A DNA stretch of 64,000 bases from the NCBI RefSeq assembly GCF_030811595.1, contig NZ_JAUSRB010000002.1, positions 186,001 through 250,000 on the forward strand. Direction: 5' to 3'. Origin of the DNA: Streptosporangium brasiliense (GTDB taxonomy: Bacteria > Actinomycetota > Actinomycetes > Streptosporangiales > Streptosporangiaceae). The translations under genes and the position numbers were made by a program. Below, one piece after another: positions 8,904-16,200 of the stretch. The stretch's first letter is position 1. Every line of letters begins with the position of its first letter. The notes under the pieces are model-generated. The model was not told where the DNA came from, did no database searches, and worked only from the letters and a program-made list of their open reading frames with translations.

Positions 8904-9143
8904 TCATCGTTCGCCAAATTCCCCCAGCTCGCCAATTAGCCGCCGGCGGGCCGCATCCAGCTGTTCGGAATAAGAAGAATCGAAGATCGACAACAATTGC
9001 GTTTCCAACGTCCCGCTGATTCTCAACAGAGCAGACCAAACTGCGCGATCGTCGACGAGAACCGAGAAGTCTTCCTCATGCATCACACGGTTCATCCAGT
9101 CGGACAGGACGAGCGCCTGATCGTCTGTCAATTCAATCTTCAC
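8904..9143 (-). CDS. Small acidic hypothetical protein
   Basis: This 79-residue soluble protein, MKIELTDDQALVLSDWMNRV..., contains DDRAVWSALLRISGTLETQL and ends LIGELGEFGER. ATG 9143 follows GGAG. It looks like a genuine conserved actinobacterial small protein with a two-helix hydrophilic layout. It has no domain I can name. Its place between toxin/immunity remnants suggests an accessory or immunity role, by inference only. Confidence 0.7.
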   Translation of the reverse strand: MKIELTDDQALVLSDWMNRVMHEEDFSVLVDDRAVWSALLRISGTLETQLLSIFDSSYSEQLDAARRRLIGELGEFGER

Positions 9144-9324
9144 GGAGGTCTCTCTTCAGATGGCGGCTTTCATGTCGGCGGCCTATGGCTCTGCGTGGCA
9201 CGCTCATAGCCCCTTCCATCCGCGGCATTCATCGGCCCGTTAATCACCAGTCACCTTCCATGCTCGCCGCGCGGGGGCGTCCGCCCTTCTGCGCGCTTCC
9301 AGCCGTCCACTGTGCCCTCTGCGC

Positions 9325-9587
9325 GGCCTTGATCCCGCAAACCTCACCCGCCGCTTCCGTGGCCTTCTCGACCAGGCCGGCCTCCGACGCATCCGCTTCC
9401 ACGACCTACGCCACTTGACCGCCACCCTGCTCCTGGAGCAGGGCGTCGAACTCGTCGTGATCAAGGAACTCCTCGCCACGCCCACATCTCGATCACCGCC
9501 GACGTCTACGCCCACGTCCAACTCCGCCTCCAACGCGACGCCATCGAACGCATGTCAGGTACTCTCGACGACCGCCCCGAACCGTAG
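9325..9587 (+). pseudogene. Remnant of a tyrosine recombinase (phage-type integrase), C-terminal part
   Basis: Frame one reads GLDPANLTRRFRGLLDQAGL, then RIRFHDLRHLTATLLLEQGV and KELL. A single-base loss near 9482 shifts the frame, and the next frame continues AHISITADVYAHVQLRLQRD to a TAG at 9585. This preserves the HxxR (HDLRH), the second active-site segment (here AHI), and the catalytic tyrosine in DVYAHV. The N-terminal and core-binding domains are missing. It is a decayed integrase and shows that a mobile element once entered here. Confidence 0.85.
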
Positions 9588-9629
9588 CCGTCAGAAAACG
9601 ATCACAACGTCTGTAGCCGTCAAGCGCGT

Positions 9630-9669
9630 AACGGGGCCTCGCTGAAACGCTATACAGCGAGGCCCCGTT
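9630..9669. terminator. Strong hairpin (15-bp perfect stem)
   Basis: AACGGGGCCTCGCTG at 9630-9644 pairs exactly with CAGCGAGGCCCCGTT at 9655-9669 across a 10-base loop. It lies 43 bases after the integrase remnant and probably was its terminator. There is no clear T-tract on either side. Confidence 0.65.
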
Positions 9670-9754
9670 CGTGTCACTCAAATCTTAATGCCCGCGCCCG
9701 GACAGTTAGATCTGAGCGAACACATTTAGCGAATTAAATTCGCACGACAAATAC

Positions 9755-9895
9755 TCAGAGCGGAAAGTTGTTATGCCACGGGGCATCCAGCTCTTCCGGG
9801 TCAGCACCCGCTTCCCTTACTGCATCGTCAATTTCTGAGATCCCATCGACGATTTTGACGTAGGGGGTGTCGAAGTTCCCGTCATAGAACGTTTT
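9755..9895 (-). pseudogene. 3' fragment of a gene truncated at the IS element
   Basis: A minus-strand frame runs without start from the IS edge to a TGA at 9755-9757. Its last 44 residues include YDGNFDTPYVKIVDGISEID and DPEELDAPWHNNFPL. The acidic, protein-like composition indicates a real gene tail, possibly another immunity protein. The 5' part is not found on the far side of the element, so the insertion was followed by a deletion or the element carried in one flank. Confidence 0.5.
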
Positions 9896-10735
9896 TCATC
9901 TCGATTCGAGAGCCTGAAGTACGAAGATGGCCTTGACGAGCTGACCTGCTCGCAGAGGGCAGCAGCGGAGTTTCCGCAGGATCCGCCAGGTCTTCAGGAC
10001 GGCATTGGCGCGTTCACCGGGGCCGCGGAGCTTGGCGTGGGCGGAGTTGGCGCTCTTTTGCGACTGCGGTTTGCCTCGGCCCTTGTACGGCACGAGTACG
10101 CGCTGACCTGCGCCGACGTATCCCTTGTCGGCCAATGTGATCAGCCCGGAGGCCTGCAGTCGGCGGATGAGGCCCCAGATCCGGGCCGCTTTGAGGTCGT
10201 GGACCGAGCCGGGCATAGAGCCGGAAGTCCAGAGCGGGGTGCCGTCCGGGGCGGCGAGAGCCTGAATGTTCATGCCGTGCATCTTGTGTTTGCCGGAGTA
10301 GTAGGGCCGGTCGGCGGCCACCCGGTCGATGGGGATGAGCGTGCCGTCCAGCACGACGAAGGCGTATCCGGCGCGTTTGGCCGTCCGTAGCGCCTGGTCG
10401 AGGGTGGGTGAGCGTTTGGCGAGCAGGGCGACGGTCTCGCGGACGTAGCGCCAGGCGGTTGCGGTACCGATGCCGAACCCGGCGGCGATCTCGGTGAACG
10501 TCTCGCCCTTGCGCAGGTAGACGAGCACGAGCAGGGCTTGCTGTCCGGGGTTGAGCCGTCGCCAGGGTGTGCCGATCGCCTTGCGGTGCCGTCGGATGGC
10601 TCCGGCCACGTAGTTCAGCGTTGAACGCGACAAATCGACCGCGGCACGGTAGAACAGCACCCGAAGCTCCTGGCTGTGACGGATGTGATTGTGGTGATCA
10701 ACCCGTCTACCAGGAGCTTCTCTACGTCATCAGGC
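9891..10735. mobile_element. IS5-type insertion sequence (approximate limits)
   Basis: The single transposase gene occupies most of the element. The left edge abuts a truncated gene. Near the right edge, GAAGCTCCTGG and CCAGGAGCTTC form an inverted pair about 36 bases apart (10663-10720), which may be part of the right terminal region. I could not match left and right terminal repeats or a target duplication, so the ends are estimates. Confidence 0.6.
9896..10660 (-). CDS. IS5-family transposase (DDE_Tnp_4 type)
   Basis: This 254-residue DDE transposase starts at GTG 10660. The N-terminal helix-turn-helix region is RLNPGQQALLVLVYLRKGET and FTEIAAGFGIGTATAWRYV. The catalytic core has the first Asp in FVVLDGTLIPIDR, then YYSGKHKMHGMNIQAL (typical of this group), the second Asp in LADKGYVGAG, and the last acidic residue in the GERANAVLKTWR segment. 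The gene looks intact. The length fits single-ORF IS5-group elements common in Streptomyces and relatives. Confidence 0.92.
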   Translation of the reverse strand: MLFYRAAVDLSRSTLNYVAGAIRRHRKAIGTPWRRLNPGQQALLVLVYLRKGETFTEIAAGFGIGTATAWRYVRETVALLAKRSPTLDQALRTAKRAGYAFVVLDGTLIPIDRVAADRPYYSGKHKMHGMNIQALAAPDGTPLWTSGSMPGSVHDLKAARIWGLIRRLQASGLITLADKGYVGAGQRVLVPYKGRGKPQSQKSANSAHAKLRGPGERANAVLKTWRILRKLRCCPLRAGQLVKAIFVLQALESR

Positions 10736-10821
10736 GAACGCCGCGCTCGCGATCATGCTGTGACCAGCAGCTCGTCGCCCGCGACAACCCATATCGCGTT
10801 CGGAACTTCAGCGGAGGATAC

Positions 10822-11412
10822 GTGGCTTTCCAGGGATTGACGGAACACTACGAGAACTTCATGCAGGAAGGTTCGGACTGGTTGTCCGTGGGGTTGGCCT
10901 GGACCGCCGTCCTGCCGGTCGAAGGACGGCTCTCGCTGAGCGAGGTGGCGACCCGCCTGATCGGAGACGGGCAGCCGCCGGTGATCGAGCTCGACAGCGA
11001 AGAGGCATACGAGGCCGATGCCGTTCTTCTGGGCCAGATGGGAAACTCAACGATGATCGTCGAGACTTTCGGGAACAACTATGTCTGGGAATCGGGAGTT
11101 CTCGATCGGCTCAGCGTGAACGCGCAGGTCTGGCATGTCTCATGGGAGGTGACGGGGAACTCCAGGCTGATCCACGCCGCGCGCGGACGGGTTCTGGCCG
11201 AGGTCCAGCATCTGAATCCCGCCGACGCCGTCGGGGAAGACCTCGCCGCCGTTGAGGCCGAGTTGGCGGCCCTGGGTCCGACCATCAGCGCTCCGTGGCC
11301 GGCCACACAGGCCATGGCGCTGGCCATCGTGGAGGCGCGCACCGGCGCGCGCCTGGAGAGCGACTGGTTCGATCGTTCCCATCCGGCCGTGATCGTCGGC
11401 GACCCCGCGTAG
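10822..11412 (+). CDS. DUF6461-like hypothetical protein
   Basis: This 196-residue soluble protein from GTG 10822 has GGAGG five bases upstream. It contains SVGLAWTAVLPVEGRLSLSE, then MIVETFGNNYVWESG, and ends with ALAIVEARTGARLESDWFD. That layout resembles the actinobacterial DUF6461 group, whose function is unknown and whose members often lie in toxin/immunity islands. It is the only plus-strand gene in the island core besides the integrase remnant. The family assignment is from memory and moderate. Confidence 0.65.
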   Translation: MAFQGLTEHYENFMQEGSDWLSVGLAWTAVLPVEGRLSLSEVATRLIGDGQPPVIELDSEEAYEADAVLLGQMGNSTMIVETFGNNYVWESGVLDRLSVNAQVWHVSWEVTGNSRLIHAARGRVLAEVQHLNPADAVGEDLAAVEAELAALGPTISAPWPATQAMALAIVEARTGARLESDWFDRSHPAVIVGDPA

Positions 11413-11509
11413 GCGCCCTGATCGCGGCGGCTCGTGTCTTGCTGCTCCAGATCGCCCAAGGATGAAAAAGGCTCCGTGCAATCCTTTCCAGGCCCTCCAG
11501 TCAGATCAA

Positions 11510-11902
11510 TTACAGATCGTACGGGTAGAGCTGAATCTCGGGTGCCCGGAAGGAGATCAGACCCTCTGAGGGAAGTTCTGACCTTCGATTCGGAATCTCG
11601 ATCAGGAGAATGTCCGACCCCACCCTGATCTCTACGACCGAATCATCGCCATCGTCAAATCTGACGACTTCACCCGTAATGAAGACGGCGGTCTCCACGT
11701 CGAGATTTTCCGAGAGCGAAGTAACACCCGAAGGGACTTCCGTCCACTCCGTGATCTCCTCTGGAACCTCGATCTCGACATCGAATTGTCCCATCTTTGC
11801 GGAACTCTCGCCCATCCAGCGGCCGGATGCAGCGCCGGACTCACACCTGAAAGACACGGTCCCTCGCGAAGGGTCTAGTACCTGGAGAACTTCCACTCTC
11901 AC
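11510..11902 (-). CDS. Immunity protein paired with the orphan toxin module
   Basis: This 130-residue strongly acidic protein is predicted mostly beta strand: FDVEIEVPEEITEWTEVPSG, TAVFITGEVVRFDDGDDSVV and SDILLIEIPNRRSELP. It starts with a GTG whose first base is the last base of the toxin stop (TAGTG), so it is translationally coupled to the toxin module upstream. The position, size and charge are those of an immunity protein. No Imm family was recognised. Confidence 0.7.
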   Translation of the reverse strand: MRVEVLQVLDPSRGTVSFRCESGAASGRWMGESSAKMGQFDVEIEVPEEITEWTEVPSGVTSLSENLDVETAVFITGEVVRFDDGDDSVVEIRVGSDILLIEIPNRRSELPSEGLISFRAPEIQLYPYDL

Positions 11903-12657
11903 TACTTCACCCCCAGGGGAACTCTCTGCATCGTGTTACCGACAGTCCACGTATTGGTGACAGAATTCCAGTCCCATGTCTCCATATGATAGTGGAACTT
12001 CGTAGACTTGCTATTCATCTCATGATCTCCCACTCGGATGCTGCGGCGCCCATCGGCAGATACGAGACGGTTGGGGTCTACCTGCCCGGTTCGCGGGTGA
12101 ATATTTGTGTACGGACCGGGCCCTAAGAAATCACTCCATGCCTTATCGACCTGAGAAGGCTTGAGGGGCTTGGGGGCTGTAACCTCTGGCAGATTATTGA
12201 CTATTTCAGCGGGCGGGCAATATGAATTGTGTACCAGGACCGGAGTACTACCCGTGAAGACATAGTACGTGTGGAGGTCGGCGATGGTGAGGTTGTGGAC
12301 CCGCTGGTAGGCGGTCCACTTCTTGATCGCGGTGACCTGGACGCGGGTGCCGGCGGAGGTGCGCAGCCACATGCCGGCCTTGAGGTCCCTGGCATCGACC
12401 CACTCGCGCAGCGCGGGCACCCAGAACGGGTGGATCTCGGTGGCGATGACCAGGCCGGTCTTGTCACCCTTCCTGCCATCGGTGTCGACGGTGACCTGGA
12501 CGAAGTTCTTGTCGTCCTCACCAGTGATCAAAGCGATGACGGGCTTGGCCTCGGTCTTGCCGGTCTCCGGGTCGGTGGCCAGCACCTCATCGCCGACCTT
12601 GACATCCTCGATCGGCTTGCGGGTGCCGTCGGCCATGAGGACTTCGGTTCCTGGCAC
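11902..12657 (-). CDS. Orphan Hint-toxin module (RHS C-terminal cassette)
   Basis: This is a detached toxin C-terminus. It opens with the pretoxin Hint domain (VPGTEVLMADGTRKPIEDVK, later IHPFWVPA, then HTYYV and VLVHN, the splice-like end). A different tip of about 105 residues follows, with DKAWSDFLGPGPYTNIHPRT, RLVSADGRRSIRVGDHEMNS and TKFHYHMETWDWNS. The listed start is a GTG inside the Hint domain. The frame is open up to a TAG at 12715-12717 and encodes an RHS-like linker (NRQKAGKLAEACRQS), so it was once part of a longer protein. It has no secretion or RHS part of its own. The enzymatic activity of the tip is not recognised; its clustered His residues could be catalytic. Confidence 0.85.
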   Translation of the reverse strand: MPGTEVLMADGTRKPIEDVKVGDEVLATDPETGKTEAKPVIALITGEDDKNFVQVTVDTDGRKGDKTGLVIATEIHPFWVPALREWVDARDLKAGMWLRTSAGTRVQVTAIKKWTAYQRVHNLTIADLHTYYVFTGSTPVLVHNSYCPPAEIVNNLPEVTAPKPLKPSQVDKAWSDFLGPGPYTNIHPRTGQVDPNRLVSADGRRSIRVGDHEMNSKSTKFHYHMETWDWNSVTNTWTVGNTMQRVPLGVK

Positions 12658-12666
12658 AAAGCTCTG
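12260..12666. repeat. Hint direct repeat, copy 1 (orphan module)
   Basis: This 407-bp block is identical to 13581-13987 except for one base (C12407 versus T13728, giving Arg versus His in the Hint domain). Homology stops sharply at both ends. It encodes the whole Hint domain core and provides a recombination substrate between the two toxin tips. Confidence 0.97.
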
Positions 12667-12746
12667 GCGACATGCCTCTGCGAGCTTTCCAGCTTTCTGG
12701 CGATTCGACCAGCTCTACCGGTTTCTGATCCAACTGCGCCGAAGGC

Positions 12747-12769
12747 CCCGCCGGACATAATCCGGCGGG
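12747..12769 (-). terminator. Hairpin after the primary immunity gene
   Basis: CCCGCCGGA at 12747-12755 pairs with TCCGGCGGG at 12761-12769 around a 5-base loop, 9 bases past the immunity stop. There is no T-run, so it may be a partial terminator. It separates the expressed toxin-immunity pair from the orphan module. Confidence 0.6.
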
Positions 12770-12777
12770 ACCCTCGT

Positions 12778-13215
12778 CTACCCTCTAAGAATCAGCACAG
12801 AATCTCGCTGCGGAACTCCCGATGCGTCGTAATCGAGATCTCTGGGATGCAACCAGATACTGTAACTGAGGCACACCACAAGGCCGTCACCACCGTCTGA
12901 CTTTAGCGCCAAGCAACGAACCCGCGAAGAGTGAGATTCTCGCACTTCGGAGAATTTCAACATCTCGTCAATCTGCGCCGGTCCAGCAATGGCGATGGTG
13001 AGCGACTGATACACGGTTTTCAGTTTCATTCCGACGACGCCATAGAATGTCACCTCGACAACGTCGCGGGCGGAATCTGGATCGACACTTCGCAGCGTGA
13101 GCTCCGAATGGCTGACGCTGTACCGCCATGGCCGGAACTTCCGATCGAACGAGAGGGGAAGGCTCGCGGTTGGCTGTGCTCCTTCCTCAGGGATCGAATG
13201 GGTTGGCAACGGCAC
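12778..13215 (-). CDS. Immunity protein for the RHS toxin
   Basis: This 145-residue protein starts at GTG 13215, inside the last codons of the toxin gene (29-bp overlap), the usual tight coupling of an immunity gene to its toxin. It contains DRKFRPWRYSVSHSELTLRS, DVVEVTFYGVVGMKLKTVYQ and DGLVVCLSYSIWLHPRDLDY, suggesting a beta-rich fold. It has no signal peptide, so it would act in the cytoplasm of kin cells. The Imm family is not recognised. Alternative starts within the overlap are possible. Confidence 0.75.
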   Translation of the reverse strand: MPLPTHSIPEEGAQPTASLPLSFDRKFRPWRYSVSHSELTLRSVDPDSARDVVEVTFYGVVGMKLKTVYQSLTIAIAGPAQIDEMLKFSEVRESHSSRVRCLALKSDGGDGLVVCLSYSIWLHPRDLDYDASGVPQRDSVLILRG

Positions 13216-16200
13216 TTCCGTTTCTATAGAAGGTGACGCGAGACCAGGCGCTCGGATTGTCCTGGATGAGGCTTAACTCCCATGCAGTCGCATGTCCATC
13301 GAAGATGGGATCCATACCCCTGCCTGTGCTGGCCGCCGCCACTGGATCATCGATGCCATCCAAGTTGAAGTGGATCGGCGTGTTCCCGTCTTTGACATAG
13401 CCCTTGAATTCGCTGACCCATTTGTCGCCGGCGGATGGCCAATCGTGGTACGACTTCGAGCCAACCGAAGTTGCAAATTCATGAAGAGCCATCGGATCGC
13501 CATTGACTTCACTGAGTCCGAGTGCAATCCCTCTACACCCGTTCGAGTTGTGTACAAGTACCGCTTGGTCGCCTGCGAGCACATAGTACGTGTGGAGGTC
13601 GGCGATGGTGAGGTTGTGGACCCGCTGGTAGGCGGTCCACTTCTTGATCGCGGTGACCTGGACGCGGGTGCCGGCGGAGGTGCGCAGCCACATGCCGGCC
13701 TTGAGGTCCCTGGCATCGACCCACTCGTGCAGCGCGGGCACCCAGAACGGGTGGATCTCGGTGGCGATGACCAGGCCGGTCTTGTCACCCTTCCTGCCAT
13801 CGGTGTCGACGGTGACCTGGACGAAGTTCTTGTCGTCCTCACCAGTGATCAAAGCGATGACGGGCTTGGCCTCGGTCTTGCCGGTCTCCGGGTCGGTGGC
13901 CAGCACCTCATCGCCGACCTTGACATCCTCGATCGGCTTGCGGGTGCCGTCGGCCATGAGGACTTCGGTTCCTGGCACAAAGCTCTGACAGGGATTCGCG
14001 AGAGCTCTGGCTGCTCTGTTGCCTCCACCAGACTTAAGGAATCCCCTCGAAAAGCTGCCTCCCCCCTCGCCGACCGGAGAGTTCCCGTTGGCTACGAGCG
14101 CATTCGTGTGATCGGCGACTAACGTCACGAACCACCCGCCGCATACATACTCCCCGATCTCCCGGCAGGCGTTGATGGCCGCGTTCAGTTCTTCCTGAAC
14201 TTGTTCCATGCCGGTGGGGTTTCTGGCTCCGGCGATGTCGGCGTAGTACTTGTTGAAGCTGCTTCTGAAGCCGCCGAGGTCAACTCCATCGGGAACCGTA
14301 ACGGTGCCGGTCTTGCCGGCGCCGCGATCGCCTACGTTTGTGTATGTCCCTCCATATCCACTCTTGTCGTAGGCGGAAAGCCCGGCCTCCTTGCGAGCTA
14401 TGGCGTTGTTCTTCTCGACGCAGTCGTTGGAGTTGTTGGGCGAGCATCCGTACGGGTCGTGGCCGTCGTTTTCGATGCCGGTGATGGGGTTGCCGCCGGT
14501 GAAGGCGTAGCGGTTGCTGGTCCAGGGGTCGGTGCCGAGGCTCAGGTCGGCCAGGGCGCCGTTGTAGGAGTCGAGGGTGAGGAAGCGGTTGAGGCCCGGG
14601 TTGTAGTCGCGGAACCCCATGTCGTACATGCCGGTGGAGTTGTCCCAGCGCTTGGCGTTGAAGCGGTAGGGGTTGTACTCCTCCTTGGCGGTGGGATCGA
14701 CAGGGTCGGGCTTGTCGACGCCGGTGAAGAGTTTGTCGTCGTTGCCGCCGTAGGCGGTGTAGCCGTAGGTGGCGCGGGCATCGCCGGTCTCGGAGGTGAT
14801 GGTCTCGACGTCGGTGTGGGCGTTGTAGCCGTAGTAGGAGGACTCCTCGCCGCCGTCGGCCTTGACCTTCACCTGCGACAGCCGCTCGCCCCAGGGGCTG
14901 TACTGGAAGGACTTGGTGAGTTTCCCGGCGACCTCCTCGTCCAGGACCTCGCCGGACAGGCCGAGGTAGGAGTAGGCGGTGGTCTTCGCGCTCGCGGTGC
15001 CGGTCTTCTCGGTCTTGGAGGTGGTGCGGTCCAGCGGGTCGTAGGTGTAGGTGGTGACGGTGCTGCCGGCGTCACCGAGCTTTTCGTGCCGGGTGACGTG
15101 GTCGAAGCCGTCGTAGGTGTATTTCTCCTGGGTCTTGCCGCCGCCGGTGATGGTGCGCAGCCGGCCGTAGGGGTCGTAGTTGTAGGTGGAGGTGGCCCCG
15201 GCGGTGATGGAGGTCATCAGCCGGTTGCGGTCGAAGGTGAAGGTGGTCTGCTTGCCCTGGACGGTCTGGTCGTAGACGTTGCTGTTGGCGTCGTGCAGGT
15301 AGGAGTCGGTCTCCGCGGCGCCACCGCCGATGGGGGTCTTGACGGACTTGGCGATCCGGTCGCGCGGGTCGTAGGTGTAGGCGTAGTCGTGTTCGAGGTA
15401 GGCGCCGGGGTTGTCGGCGTTCTGGATCTTGGCCAGGTCGCGGGCGCGGTGCAGGTTGCCCTGGTAGCCGATGGTGTGCTCGGAGACCACCGTGCCGTTG
15501 GGCTTCTTCTCGATCGAGTGCCGCAGCAGGCTGTCGAGGAAGTAGTCGTAGTCGACGGTGTTGCCGTTGGCCTTGGTCTCCTTCAGCCGTTCGGCCTTGG
15601 GCGTGTAGGTGTAGGAGGTGACCTTCGGCCCGGTGTCGGCCGCCGACTTGGCGTTGGTGACCTTCTCGACCAGGTCGCGGACGTCGTAGCGGTAGGTGGC
15701 GACGGTCTTGTCGTGGGTGCGCTCGGTGACGGCGCTGTTCTCGTTGTAGGTGTAGCCGGTGGTGTTCTTCACCACGCTGTCGAGCTTCTCGACGATCTGC
15801 TCGACCTGGTTGAGGCCGGTGTAGCCGATGTCCCAGGTATCGATCTTCGCGGTGGGCGAGTGGTCGCGGAGCTTCGTCAGGTTGGCGTTGGGGTCGTAGA
15901 AGTACTCGAAGTCCTTCTTCTCGGTGTCGGTGGTGCCGGTGGTGTCGCGCACCAGCTTGACCGCGTCGGCGGCGACGGTGCCGTTGGCCTCGTCGGTCAG
16001 CGTGACGGAGTGGGCGTTGCCCTCGGTGAAGGCGAACTCGCCCAGGCTGACCCACTCACCCGCCTTGGCGGTCTGGTCGATGGTGGCGGTCGTCTCGCCG
16101 CCGTCGTACTTGACGGTGTATTTCGCGTTGGTCGCGGTCGCCCCGGTAGGGTACTTGACGTGAACCTTGTATCTGCCCGCCGACGGGGTGGTGAGGTTCC

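Noticed and set aside
9630..9669. Integrase attachment site at the strong hairpin
   Set aside because: No second copy of either arm in the window and no tRNA 3' end nearby; a terminator is simpler.
10740..10821. Minus-strand frame (IWVVAGDELLVTA then stop) beside the IS right end, considered as the missing 5' half of the truncated gene at 9755-9895
   Set aside because: It has an internal stop, no start and no continuity with the fragment.
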